Assembly: GCA_963719885.1 (NCBI GenBank)
Contig: CAVRDP010000029.1
Coordinates: 1-64,000 of the forward strand
Direction: 5' to 3'
From: JANXQG01 sp963719885
Lineage (GTDB): Bacteria > Planctomycetota > Planctomycetia > Pirellulales > Thermoguttaceae
DNA length: 64,000 nucleotides
Shown here: positions 39,833 through 50,578 of the stretch, piece after piece
How the letters are laid out: each line of letters begins with the position of its first letter
How positions within the stretch are numbered: position 1 is the stretch's first letter
Notes under the pieces: generated by a model
The model's database searches: none
What the model saw: the letters and a program-made list of their open reading frames with translations, nothing else
Told to the model about the DNA's origin: nothing
Translations under genes and position numbers: made by a program

Positions 39833-39898
39833 ATGATGTTTACCCAAACCGCCTTATTACCGTTGTTGTTGCTGGCTCTTGCCAGCCTCCGGTCTTAG
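39833..39898 (+). CDS. Leucine-rich leader peptide of the leuA attenuator
   Basis: A 21-codon reading frame starts ATG ATG after a purine-rich AAGAGAG and has eight leucine codons (two TTA, three TTG, one each of CTG, CTT, CTC), giving LLPLLLLALASL. Its last codons and stop lie in the sequence GGTCTTAGGGTT, which is also the 3-prime arm of the downstream terminator. This is the structure of a transcription attenuator: a ribosome stalled at leucine codons would leave this arm free to pair with 39937-39948 and prevent termination. No expression evidence. Confidence 0.8.
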   Translation: MMFTQTALLPLLLLALASLRS

Positions 39899-39936
39899 GG
39901 TTTGCGCGTAGACAACCGATTTCCGAATTCAAGCAT

Positions 39937-39970
39937 AACCCTAAGGCCAGCAAGGTCTTAGGGTTTTTTT
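39937..39970 (+). terminator. Rho-independent terminator of the leu attenuator
   Basis: AACCCTAAGGCC (39937-39948) pairs with GGTCTTAGGGTT (39954-39965) around a five-base loop and is followed by a run of seven T. An identical arm at 39891-39902 can compete for the same partner, forming an antiterminator. LeuA begins 163 bases downstream. Confidence 0.85.
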
Positions 39971-40132
39971 GTTCCTTCAAGGTCTGCCATGGTATCCGAG
40001 CCTATGATCAGCCGCCGTCGCCTGATCGCCACGAGGGCGCGATTGGTGTTGCCCAGGCCGACGTCCAGTCGGCCTTCGCTTCGCTGCTAGCATCCTTTTT
40101 TCCCAAAACACCATATCAAGCAAGGATTATCC

Positions 40133-41659
<1,527 letters not shown>

Positions 41660-41671
41660 CGTAGCGGTAAA

Positions 41672-41757
41672 GGCCGAGTGGCGAAATAGGCAGACGCACA
41701 GGACTTAAAATCCTGTGTCCCTTACGGGACGTGCGGGTTCGAGCCCCGCCTCGGCTA
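41672..41757 (+). tRNA. tRNA-Leu (anticodon UAA)
   Basis: The acceptor GGCCGAG pairs with CTCGGCT (first pair G-T), the anticodon stem CAGGA/TCCTG encloses CTTAAAA with anticodon TAA, there is a long variable arm (GTCCCTTACGGGAC) and a T-arm GCGGGTTCGAGCCCCGC. No CCA is encoded. It is 86 bases with the discriminator, lies directly after leuA, and serves as an integration site. Confidence 0.93.
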
Positions 41758-41760
41758 GTT
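41736..41760 (+). other. Attachment site in the tRNA-Leu 3-prime end (left)
   Basis: This 25-base sequence, covering the T-arm to the end of tRNA-Leu plus three bases, is repeated exactly and in the same direction at 62147-62171. Confidence 0.75.
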
Positions 41761-42385
41761 CTAAGTAACCTTGATTCGTCGATTCTGAACATGTGTTCCG
41801 TATCTGCGGGCTTTCCCCTCGCATGGCGGTCTTGTCCGCCACCGTCGCCGGACGGACAGCCCGAAAACGCAACCCGCCGATCGGCGCAAGACGTTTCCCG
41901 ACAATGCCTTGCGACGATCGAGCGGGGTTTTTTCCGGTGCTTTGTCCGCCAACGTTCCCGGACAGCGTCCGGCAACCAGCACCGCAAGTTCTTTTGCTGT
42001 AGGCACTTGCGCCGCCGGACCTGGACCCAGGGGCAGGCTGAAAACACCGCTTGGGGGGCACGGCCACATCGCGGCTGCTCGGCCGCAATCTCCCGCCGTG
42101 CGGCGCCTCTGCCGGCCGACGCCGATTTTTGCCGCCGCACGCCTTGACAGGCAATGTTCTCCATTGTAAATTGAATCTACAAATATCTATCTATATATAC
42201 GGTTGTCGTGGCGAGGAGGCGCAAGGGCTTTTCCGGAAGCGGCCGGCAAATATTTGTTTTGCGCCTGCCGGGCCCGCATACGTAGTTATAGGTAGAGCGG
42301 CATCGCGCGCGGGAAGATTGCAGGCTGGGCTTCAGCGCCCCCGATGCGTTCAAAACACCACTATTACCCGAAAGTACACACAACT
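41758..42385. other. Island left end, no gene seen
   Basis: There is no convincing gene between the tRNA and the helix-turn-helix gene. The DNA contains loose repeats around TTGTCCGCC and CGGACAGC and a pyrimidine-rich stretch. An integrase would be expected here but is not found. Confidence 0.45.
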
Positions 42386-43149
42386 ATGGACACTCCCAAC
42401 TCACGGCTGGCCGCCCGGCGGCAGCAGAAGAAGGCCTTGCTGCCCGAGGCCGCCCGCCTCGCCCGCCAGGGCCGCACCTGCCGGCAGATCGCGAAGAAAC
42501 TCGGCATTTCCAAGACCACCGTGAGCGACTGGCTCCGCGGGCGGCGGGTCGCCGCCGCGGCCCGCTGGCTGGGGACGCCCCAGGGCGCGCGCGGCTCGCC
42601 ACCTGCTTCCAGTCGATCTACGGCATGGCCCTCCGGGAATGGCACTCCTCCCGCGGGGACAAGGAGGTGCGGCCTGTCGAGACGACCAGCGCGGCCGGCG
42701 GCGAAGAGGCCCCCAAGAAGAAGGAATCGCTCCGCAGCGAGAATCGCACCGCCAACGCCGCCTACCTGAGCAGGGCCCTGGGCGCGCTTCAGGGGCTCGT
42801 CCGCATCCATGGCATGGAAGCGACACGCTACGACGACCTGACAGTCCCCGGCGAGGCCCTTCTCCCCGCCGAGTCGCTCACGCCCGAAGACATGGCGAGC
42901 ATGACCGATGAACAACTCCATGCCTGGGACGTCCGCCTGGCGGCGGAAGGCAGAGCGGCGGGCGAAGCGGACGCACTGCCGGTCCTCACCAGGGAAGAAC
43001 TGCACGCCCTGACCCCCGCGCAACGCAGCGCGCTGAAGGCCCGCTGCCTGGCCGAAATCGAATGGGCCCGCCAGCAACGGGCGGCCGTCCAAAAGGATGA
43101 AGGGGGAACGGGGGAGGGTGAAGGCGGAAGGATGAGGGATGAAGGATGA
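42386..43149 (+). pseudogene. Phage-type helix-turn-helix protein, frameshifted in a CG run
   Basis: The N-terminus (RLARQGRTCRQIAKKLGISK then TTVSDWLRGRR) is a helix-turn-helix of the kind found in phage small terminase or regulator proteins. After about 42587, in a run of CGCGCGCG, the frame changes and continues LATCFQSIYGMALREWH and SENRTANAAYLSRALGALQG, ending in an acidic helical region that runs into the 14-bp tandem repeat. The position before a sigma-like gene and a large terminase suggests a small terminase subunit, but this is unproven. Confidence 0.6.
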
Positions 43150-43412
43150 GGGATGAAGGCGGAGGGATGAAGGATGAGGGATGAAGGATGAGGGATGAAG
43201 GATGAGGGATGAAGGATGAGGGATGAAGGATGAGGGATGAAGGATGAGGGATGAAGGATGAGGGATGAAGGATGAGGGATGAAGGATGAGGGATGAAGGA
43301 TGAGGGATGAAGGATGAGGGATGAAGGATGAGGGATGAGGGATGAAGGATGAAGGATGAAGGATGAGGGATGAGGGATGAGGGATGAGGGATGAGGGATG
43401 AGGGATGAAGGA
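43128..43412 (+). repeat. 14-bp tandem repeat (GATGAAGGATGAGG)
   Basis: About 19 copies of GATGAAGGATGAGG and variants run through the 3-prime end of the helix-turn-helix gene up to the Shine-Dalgarno of the sigma-like gene, which is formed from the last unit (GAAGGAGG). The strand is purely purine plus T, so translation of the opposite strand gives only HPSS-type repeats. Confidence 0.9.
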
Positions 43413-43422
43413 GGTCAAAATA

Positions 43423-44015
43423 ATGTGTACCAGGAAACCCGCGTTGAGCACGCCCTCGGGCCCCGCCTTCGGCGACGAGCAACTCGGGGAACTGTGGGCC
43501 GCCTACACGGCCGATCGAGGCAACCGCTGGTTGCGGGACCGCCTCGTCGAACACTACTTCCCTTGGGTCCGCAACCTGGCTGCCCGGTTGGCCCGCAAGA
43601 TGCACTCCGCGACCAGGAGAACGCGGTCGGCGAAGTGTTGCTGGCGCTGGTGGAGTCGATCGTGCCGGGCTGCCGTGGCCAGGGCCACTTTCGCGGCTGG
43701 GCCTACACCTGTACGAAGAACAAACTGTTGGACGTCCGCCGCGCGGAACGCAGCGCCTGCCGGCCCTTTGCCGACCTGCCGTCCGCCAAGCTCCAGCGTG
43801 AAGTGCTCGAAGGCGCGCCCGGCCGGCCGCACGGCGACGCGCCGCAATTCGCCCGCCTTACGGCCGGGCTGAACGACCGCCAAGCCTCGGTCGTCTGGCT
43901 GCGGGGTTATTGCGGCCTCTCGGTCAAGGCGGCCGCGCTCGTATTGAAGGTCTCGCCCCGCAGCGTGGAGGGCTGGACGCGCTCCGCCCTGGCCGCGCTG
44001 CGGGAACACAACTAA
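43423..44015 (+). pseudogene. Sigma-70-like protein, frameshifted
   Basis: The start follows AAGGAGG. Region 2 motifs (ELWAAYTADRGNRWLRDRLV, EHYFPWVRNLAARLARKMH) are in one frame. After about 43610 the rest is in another: AVGEVLLALVESIVPG, FRGWAYTCTKNKLLDVRRAE and a region 4-like helix-turn-helix (LNDRQASVVWLRGYCGLSVK, AAALVLKVSPRSVEGW). A base added in the CCGCGACC context joins them into about 197 residues. It precedes the terminase by 20 bases and may drive island gene expression. Confidence 0.7.
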
Positions 44016-44035
44016 CTCTTTACCCAACCAACGCC

Positions 44036-45526
44036 ATGAACAAAGCCCGCAGACATCTCCGCTTGACGCAATTGCACAGGGAAGAACTCCGCGAAAGCCT
44101 GCTGAAGTTCACGCTCTATACCAAACGCGACTACCGCGCGAATTGGCACCATGAGCGGCTGGCCGAAAAACTGGACCTCGTGGCCCAGCGCCGCTGCCGC
44201 CGGCTGATGGTCTTCCTGCCGCCGCAACACGGCAAGAGCGAATTGGTCTCCCGCCGCTTCCCGGCCTTCATGCTCGGCCGCGATCCCGACCTGCGGCTGA
44301 TCGCCTGTTCGCACACCCACAGCATGGCCGTCAGCTTGAACGCCAACGTGCAGCGGATCATGTCCGGCAATGCCTACGGGCGGGTCTTCCCCGAGAGCAA
44401 GCTCACGCGTTCCCCTCGCCCGTACGCGGGAGAGGGGCAGGGGGTGAGGGGCTTCGGGACTCGTGCCAGCACGCGTGTCCGCCGCACCCTGGACCTCTTC
44501 GAGATCCCTGGCCGCCGCGGCAGTCTGCGTTCGGCGGGCGTGGGGAACTCGATCGCCGGCAACGCGGCCGACGGCGCGATCATCGACGACCCGTTCGGCA
44601 AGCGCGAGGACGCCGACAGTCCGGTCATCCGCGAGAAGATCTGGCAGTGGTACACCAACGACCTTTATTCGCGGCTTTCGACCGAGGCCTGGATCGTGTT
44701 GACGCACACGCGTTGGCACCGCGACGACCTGGCCGGCCGGCTGCTGCGGAAGATGGCCGACGCCGCCGGCGACCAGTGGGAGGTGCTCTGCCTGCCGGCC
44801 GTCCGCGGCGACGGACCCGGCGACCCCTGCGACGGCCGCACGCCGGGCCAGGTGCTCTGGCCGGAGTTCAAATCGGCCGCCGACTTGGAGATCATCCGCC
44901 GGCAGGATCCGCGGGCCTACGCCGCCTTGTACCAGCAGGACCCCTCCGAGGCCTCGAACAGCGAGTGGGCGGCGGAACTTTTTGGCGACTGGATTTGGGT
45001 CCCGCCCGAGAAATGGCCGAAGAAGTTCGACTTGCGGGTGGTCTGCGTCGACGCCAGCAAGGGCGCCAAGGACGGCCTGGGCGACTACGCGGCGATCGTC
45101 TTCCTGGGCGGATGCGCGGATACCGGCGGGTTGCTTTACGTCGACGCCCTCTTGGACCGCATCCCGCTGGACCAGATCGTCCGCCGCACGATCGTCTTTT
45201 GCGACGAGCACCGGGCGGAGATGGTGGGCTTCGAGGCCGAGCAGTTCCAGGAGTTGCTGGTCCACGAGTTCAATCGGCAGTGCGGGCAGGGCGTGCGCTG
45301 GCCGGTTTACGAGATGACGTGCCAGGGCGTGCCCAAGGTTGCGCGGATCCGCCGGTTGAGTCAGTACGTGATCAATCGCGAGTTGCGGTTCAAGGCCGAT
45401 TCGCCCGGCTGCCGCCTGTTGGTCGAGCAGCTCATGGATTTTCCCCTTGCCGATCACGACGACGGGCCGGACGCCCTGGAGATGTGCGTGCGTCTTATCT
45501 TGTCGCTCTATCAACCTCCGGAGTAA
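44036..45526 (+). CDS. Phage large terminase subunit
   Basis: The 496-residue protein packages DNA in tailed phages. The ATPase shows Walker A FLPPQHGKSELVSRR near residue 60, a DPDLRLIACSHT strand, GAIIDDPFGKREDADSP (Walker B) and VLTHTRWHRDDLAGRLL, followed by an RNase H-like nuclease with VVCVDASKGAKDGLGDYAAI, DEHRAEMVGFEAEQFQELL and LADHDDGPDALEM. A segment at 44408-44450 encoding SPRPYAGEGQGVRG is an inserted palindromic repeat. The last 77 codons are duplicated at 54758-54990. No capsid genes are near, so this is a phage remnant. Confidence 0.88.
   Translation: MNKARRHLRLTQLHREELRESLLKFTLYTKRDYRANWHHERLAEKLDLVAQRRCRRLMVFLPPQHGKSELVSRRFPAFMLGRDPDLRLIACSHTHSMAVSLNANVQRIMSGNAYGRVFPESKLTRSPRPYAGEGQGVRGFGTRASTRVRRTLDLFEIPGRRGSLRSAGVGNSIAGNAADGAIIDDPFGKREDADSPVIREKIWQWYTNDLYSRLSTEAWIVLTHTRWHRDDLAGRLLRKMADAAGDQWEVLCLPAVRGDGPGDPCDGRTPGQVLWPEFKSAADLEIIRRQDPRAYAALYQQDPSEASNSEWAAELFGDWIWVPPEKWPKKFDLRVVCVDASKGAKDGLGDYAAIVFLGGCADTGGLLYVDALLDRIPLDQIVRRTIVFCDEHRAEMVGFEAEQFQELLVHEFNRQCGQGVRWPVYEMTCQGVPKVARIRRLSQYVINRELRFKADSPGCRLLVEQLMDFPLADHDDGPDALEMCVRLILSLYQPPE
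44408..44450. repeat. Palindromic repeat inserted in frame in the terminase gene
   Basis: TCGCCCGTACGCGGGAGAGG with flanks belongs to the same family as 19866-19905 and 16424-16462. It adds SPRPYAGEGQGVRG inside the ATPase domain. Confidence 0.6.
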
Positions 45527-46450
45527 GTCTCCACGCTCCTGCCGCCGTGGGGGTGAGGCGGTTGTAGGAACGCGGACTGTAGGCGCCCCACCGACCCCGC
45601 GTCGGTGGAGCGCTGACTGACCAGCTACGGGCGAATTCCCGACATAGCTCACCGGTCACCGCTCGACCGACGCGGGGTCGGTGGGGGCGGGGAGGTGTTT
45701 ACGCTTTTTGTATCAATCGTTTCAAGGAGAATCAAAATGGTCAACGTTCATTTCGTGTTGGGGAAACCTCATTGGCTTCACGACGATCCGCCTGCGGATC
45801 TTTGGACCGCCGAGCTGCCGGAGGTTCCGCGCGTGGGCGACTTCATTTCGCTGCCGACGCCCGAGAACACCAGCACGCAATTGGGCGATCCGCCGGCGGG
45901 TGGAAGAATCAAGTCGGTGAAACCGCCAGGCTACCGGCAGACTGCAATGGAGCACTACCGGGACACCCAGGAAGACTATTTCGAGGTGTGCGGCGTTCAT
46001 TGGACTCTGACCCATTGGAGCGCGAAGAGCCAGGTCACCGTTGTCTTGCGCTTCCCGAAACCGGTTGGGCAGCCCTGTTGGTGAGACACCGGAAGCCACG
46101 CCCCTGCGCCGATTCCAAGCGCGTTTCGATCTGACAGCGGCTGGAGAGAACCCCGTCCAAAGCAAAAGACCGCGCGAGGAACGTCCGCGCGTGATCTTTT
46201 TCATTCCCGACCAGCACAGCGTCATCGATAAATGACGGGGGCGTTCCTTCTTGCGCGTTCATTTTGTCGTAGTATCAAACGCCGGCACAGAGCCCATGCC
46301 GCTCCCGCCATGCCGCTCGCGGGTCTGCCGCTGGGACGCACTACGCCTTCCGCGGCCCCAGGGCAATAATCGGCCGTGCCCTGGATGCGCCAAAATGAGG
46401 ACCAAATCGGAAGAACGTGAGAATTAAGTAGCGCAGTCCCCGGAATTCCA
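45290..46450 (+). repeat. Duplicated segment, copy 1 (terminase tail plus 115-residue gene)
   Basis: 45290-46080 matches 54754-55546 almost base for base, and 46344-46450 matches 55613-55717. The second copy lacks about 230 bases between the two blocks. The copies are direct repeats 9.5 kb apart within the island. Confidence 0.9.
45737..46084 (+). CDS. Hypothetical protein, copy 1
   Basis: The 115-residue protein starts MVNVHFVLGKPHWLHDD after a strong AAGGAG seven bases upstream. It ends with WTLTHWSAKSQVTVVLRFPK and a short tail. No family is recognised. A near-identical gene (114 residues) is at 55202-55546, and differences concentrate around residues 55-75, where the two have apparently been free to vary. 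It follows the terminase gene and a GC-rich hairpin leader. Confidence 0.65.
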   Translation: MVNVHFVLGKPHWLHDDPPADLWTAELPEVPRVGDFISLPTPENTSTQLGDPPAGGRIKSVKPPGYRQTAMEHYRDTQEDYFEVCGVHWTLTHWSAKSQVTVVLRFPKPVGQPCW

Positions 46451-47921
46451 CGATGCCACAGGCGTAGAAGGAATAGTTACGGTTCAGGGTTACGAGCGCA
46501 ACGTCGCCAAGTGGCTCGTCGTTATAACGGTCCGAAAAAAAACGCATTTCCGCGGGGAGTACGAAAAGCCGATTGCGGTGTCGGACGAAGCAATACCGGC
46601 AACCGGAAACGTCGCGGCCGCTGTTGCGGCCTACAACCAGGCGCTTCAGGACAAGTATGCGGGCTTACCTTTCTCCGCGCGTGGATGTGACCCGATGGGT
46701 GCGGTGCAGCACCTTGACGACGGAAACGACGGGTGTGAAATACCATATCGTCGAGAGACCGTAAGAGCAGGAGGAACAAGGTGGAATTTTTTGGCGCGGA
46801 TTTTTTCTCGCGGCGGCTGTCTTGGTGTCCTGGTGGGTGGTCGGGCCGGGTGGCCCCGGGTGATTACTCACCCGAGGCTCCCACAGACCCGTACGTGCAG
46901 GATTCCCGGATACGGTTCCTCAAGCAACCCCTTCGCTGCACCACGCATGTGATGCGCCAGTTGATGCTATCCGCTTTCCTTGTGTTGACACGCGCCAGGA
47001 GTACGATGCCTCCCACGTGTTTTCGTCCAACAGTGTGGCTGCTCGGCATCCCGCTTCCCATCCCCCGGGTCCTTGCGGGTCACGTTACCCAGCTTCGTCG
47101 GTTCTGTCAAGGCGCTACGACTTCCTGCCGCGCATCTCGCTTCACTTCGTTTTTCCTTCGTTGGCGCATAAGGCGAGGCGTGGCGCATAGCTCCCCCTCG
47201 CATGCGTCCCCGGTGAACGCGGCACGGCGGGCAGCTTGATCCAACGTCGAGCGGGCGGGTGCTATCAGCCTGCTTGCCTGCGCGTGGCCACGGCAGCGGT
47301 CATCGAGAAAAGAACGCTGAGGGCTAAAAAGAAGCCTGCCGCCTACTGCCTCTCGGCAGAAGGCATCAACGCGACCCGCTTGCCGCGGCCTCGGATGCGG
47401 CTCAAGTACACCCTGCAATGCATCCACAGACCCCCTTCTAGCATCATTGCCGCGCTTCATTCCCATTCTTTCGAGGGGCAGCGACTCGCGATTCCAGCCA
47501 CAAAGTTGACCCTACTCATTGCAATTTTCGCACGATGCGATATATTGACCGGTATGTGCTCGCGGCGTTGTGCCGCGGCACCCTCCCCACAATCTTGAGG
47601 CAGCGTGCACCTGATCTCTGACGCACCGCGTAGGTGAGGTCGGACCAGGTGCTTCTCGACAACGCGATGGTTCTGTGATCCGCGGGCCTAGCGGCCCGCG
47701 CGGTCGCGGTCTTCTTGCCGTTGCGTTTTCCCGTTTTGTGATCGCTGGGGGGCCACTTGTTTCCTGGATGCACGTTCCCCACGCAGATCGCAGGCGATAG
47801 CCCCTCCTGGCTGTGGATCAGCCGCGACGGATTGTCGCTTGGAGAAAACGTACCTAGCGGAGCGCCCTTGTGCGCCGCGTTGGATCGTCGAATGTGACTT
47901 ACTTTGTCAAGGAGAGCAGGG
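46085..47921. other. Degenerate region with possible group II intron remnant
   Basis: No intact gene is seen. 46164-46203 holds an imperfect stem followed by TTTTT, possibly the terminator of the upstream gene. 46570-46770 encodes DEAIPATGNVAAAVAAYNQA and LPFSARGCDP in one frame, perhaps the end of a lost protein. On the minus strand, 46840-46930 has the GAACCGTATCCGGGAATC / GCACGTACGGGTCTGTG pattern seen near the 3-prime end of bacterial group II introns, but no reverse transcriptase is present. Confidence 0.4.
46840..46930 (-). other. Group II intron 3-prime remnant (tentative)
   Basis: The minus-strand sequence GCACGTACGGGTCTGTGGGA followed by GGTGAGTAATCACC resembles the domain IV to VI junction of bacterial group II introns. 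The intron-encoded protein is absent. Confidence 0.4.
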
Positions 47922-50366
47922 GTGTTTGAGAATAAGGTCATGCAAGGTTTGATTGTCGCGGCGTTTCGGATACTGGCGGGCATCTTGATTCTTCCCTGCT
48001 TGGTTGTAACCCATGCTCAGGCCCAGACGCTCACGGTGCTGGCCACGTTCAACAACGGCAACGGCTTATGGCCCACCTCCGATTTGACGCTTATCGGCAG
48101 CACCCTGTATGGGACGACCCAGGCGGGCGGTGCCAATGGGTACGGCACGGTCTTCAGCGTTCCCGTGAGCGGTGGCACCCCTACGGTGCTGGCCTCGTTC
48201 AATATGGGCACCGGCGTATCTCCCGAAGGCGATTTAACGCTCAGCGGCAACACCTTGTATGGGACGACCTACCAAGGTGGCGCCTATGGGGGCGGCACGG
48301 TCTACAGCCTTCCCGTGTCTGGCGGAAGCCCCACCGTACTGGCATCGTTCAACTACAGCAGCGGCTTAGACCCCGAAGCCGGTTTGACGCTCAGCGGCAG
48401 CACTCTCTACGGGACGACCACCACCGCGGGCGGCAATGAAGGCGGCACGGTCTTCAGCCTTCCCGTGTCTGGCGGCAGCCCCACCGTACTGGCATCGTTC
48501 AACAACGGCACCGGCACAAGCCCCCAAGCCAGTTTGACGCTCAGCGGCAGCACTCTCTACGGAACGACCTCCTACAACGGCGGGAACGGGTCCGGCACGG
48601 TTTTCAGCCTTCCCGTGACTGGCGGCAGCCCCGCGGTCATGGCCTCGTTCGACGGCAACAACGGCGCCGGTCCCCTATCCGCTTTGACGCTCAGCGGCAG
48701 CACCCTGTATGGCACCGCTCAAAACGGCGGCTTTCCCGATGGGTCCGGCACGGTTTTCAGCCTTCCCGTGACTGGCGGCAGCCCCACGGTACTGACCACG
48801 TTCAACGGTAGCAACGCCGGATGGCCCCAATCCGCATTGACACTCAGCGGCAGCACCCTGTATGGCACGACTTTCGACGGTGGCGCCTTTGATTTGGGCA
48901 CGGTCTTCAGCCTTCCCGTAAGCGGCGGCAGCGCCACGATATTGGCCTCGTTCAACGGCATCGACGGCATGCGGCCCGGAGCCGGATTGACGCTCGATGG
49001 CAACACGCTGTATGGGACGACCGCAAAGGGCGGTGCCAATCACGACGGCAACGTCTTCGCCTTGAACCTCAATGGCTACGCGTGGAATGTCGCCGGTGGC
49101 GGAAGCTGGGCGACGGCCGCGAATTGGTCGCCCGCGGGGCCGCCCGACGGTGTGGACAACACGGCTGACTTCAGCCAGCAGACGCTGGCGGCCAACGCCA
49201 CGGTCACGCTCGACGGCAGCCACACGATCGGCAACCTGGTCTTCGGCGACCAGGGAAACGCCTTCAATTGGACGCTGGCCGCGGGCAGCGGCGGCGCGCT
49301 GACCCTCAAGGTCTCGACTGGCACGCCCACGATCACCGTTAACAATCAGACGGCCACGATCAGCGCCGTCGTGGGCGGGAGCCAGGGGCTGACCAAGCTC
49401 GGCGGCGGCACGCTCGTCCTGGCCGCCTCTAACGTGTACACCGGCGGGACGACCGTCAGCGCGGGCACGCTGCAGCTTGGCGACGGCGTTGCCAATAACG
49501 GCTATGTGCAGGGCAACATCCTGAATAACGCCGCGGTGACCTTCGCCAACCCCGCGGCACAGACCTACGCCGGCGTCATCAGCGGCAACGGCGCCCTGAC
49601 GAAAGTCGGCAGCGGCGTCCTGGCGTTAAGCGGCTCCAACACCTATTCCGGCCCGACGACGATCAACCAGGGCAAGCTGACCGTCGATGGCTGGCTGACC
49701 AATTCGGCCGTGAGCGTCAACGGTGGTACCCTGGGCGGCACGGGGTATCTCAACAGCGTCACGGTCAATTTCGGCGGGCAACTTGCCCCAGGCGATTCAC
49801 TGGGCGTCATGCACTTGAGCGGCGGCTTGATCTTGGAATCGGGGGCGGTGATGGATTATGAACTCGACACGCCTGGCACGAGCGACGAGATTTCATGCGG
49901 CAGTCTGGCTCTCAACAACCAGCAGTTTTCCGATTTCCACTTCACGTGGTCGGCCAACTTCGGACCGGGCAGCTACGACTTGATCGCCTTCGGATCGAGC
50001 AGCGGCAGTCTGGCGAGCGCCAGCGGCACGATCGACGGCTACGCGGCGACCCTGGCCGTGAAAAACAACGATCTCGTACTCGCCGTCGTGCCGGAGCCAT
50101 CGACCGCGACACTGCTTGTGGCCGGCGTCTTGGGACTGATCGGCTGGGCGTGGCGTTGGCGTAGGGCAAAGACGATCATGCGATCCTTGTTGGCGGCGGC
50201 CCTCTTGGGCTCCGCCGTGTCGGCACAGGCCGACGTGTTCAACATGGGTGGCACGATCAGCGGCGGTACGTGGACGGGCCTTGCAAGCCTGTCGTTCGTG
50301 ACCGTGGGCGACCCCGGCAATGTGGCGGACCCAGCAACCGGTTACGGGGCCGTTCCCTATGTTTAA
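47922..50366 (+). CDS. Giant secreted PEP-CTERM protein with GloVer repeats, fused to a SUMF1 N-terminus
   Basis: A signal region (LIVAAFRILAGILILPCLVV) is followed by seven tandem GloVer-type repeats of about 49 residues (LTLSGSTLYGTT, GGTVFSLPVSGGSPTVLASF), two or three autotransporter-type strands (NVYTGGTTVSAGTLQLGDG, SNTYSGPTTINQGKLTVDG) and a PEP-CTERM tail (VPEPSTATLLVAGVLGLIG). The frame then runs on through RRAKTIM into a second signal peptide (RSLLAAALLGSAVSAQADVF) and the start of a SUMF1-type protein. The GTG at 47922 has a good AAGGAG; ATG at 47940 is an alternative. Confidence 0.82.
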   Translation: MFENKVMQGLIVAAFRILAGILILPCLVVTHAQAQTLTVLATFNNGNGLWPTSDLTLIGSTLYGTTQAGGANGYGTVFSVPVSGGTPTVLASFNMGTGVSPEGDLTLSGNTLYGTTYQGGAYGGGTVYSLPVSGGSPTVLASFNYSSGLDPEAGLTLSGSTLYGTTTTAGGNEGGTVFSLPVSGGSPTVLASFNNGTGTSPQASLTLSGSTLYGTTSYNGGNGSGTVFSLPVTGGSPAVMASFDGNNGAGPLSALTLSGSTLYGTAQNGGFPDGSGTVFSLPVTGGSPTVLTTFNGSNAGWPQSALTLSGSTLYGTTFDGGAFDLGTVFSLPVSGGSATILASFNGIDGMRPGAGLTLDGNTLYGTTAKGGANHDGNVFALNLNGYAWNVAGGGSWATAANWSPAGPPDGVDNTADFSQQTLAANATVTLDGSHTIGNLVFGDQGNAFNWTLAAGSGGALTLKVSTGTPTITVNNQTATISAVVGGSQGLTKLGGGTLVLAASNVYTGGTTVSAGTLQLGDGVANNGYVQGNILNNAAVTFANPAAQTYAGVISGNGALTKVGSGVLALSGSNTYSGPTTINQGKLTVDGWLTNSAVSVNGGTLGGTGYLNSVTVNFGGQLAPGDSLGVMHLSGGLILESGAVMDYELDTPGTSDEISCGSLALNNQQFSDFHFTWSANFGPGSYDLIAFGSSSGSLASASGTIDGYAATLAVKNNDLVLAVVPEPSTATLLVAGVLGLIGWAWRWRRAKTIMRSLLAAALLGSAVSAQADVFNMGGTISGGTWTGLASLSFVTVGDPGNVADPATGYGAVPYV

Positions 50367-50448
50367 CACCTACACAGATCCCGTGAACTACTTGACGCCT
50401 GTTGGAGATTTTGCCTCGTCGCCCGGCCCTTACGGCACATTTGACCAG
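50355..50448 (+). pseudogene. SUMF1-protein remnant
   Basis: In a different frame just past the previous stop the DNA encodes NTYTDPVNYLTPVGDFASSP and GPYGTFDQ, a conserved stretch from the end part of planctomycete formylglycine-generating-enzyme-like proteins. With the N-terminal piece fused to the PEP-CTERM gene, it shows that the middle of such a gene has been deleted. Confidence 0.6.
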
Positions 50449-50578
50449 CTAAGAGCGGCCGGTAGAAATGACAACCACAACGACTAGTGCCAGCACATCC
50501 GCTCGCGATAGATTCGTCACGACATAGGTAAGGACGCGCAAGCAACATACCAAAGAACCTTGTACCATTGGAAATGCC

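Noticed and set aside
43128..43412. CRISPR array
   Set aside because: The 14-bp units are directly adjacent without spacers and there are no cas genes.
42828..43451. A minus-strand protein made of HPSSFILHPSS repeats
   Set aside because: It is only the translation of the 14-bp tandem repeat; no ribosome site and no independent sequence.
44012..45652. A 546-codon open frame antisense to the terminase gene
   Set aside because: It lacks motifs and mirrors the terminase codons.
46967..47203. A small minus-strand frame near the intron-like remnant
   Set aside because: It is low in information (KDPGDGKRDAEQPHCW) and most likely structural RNA or decayed DNA read as protein.
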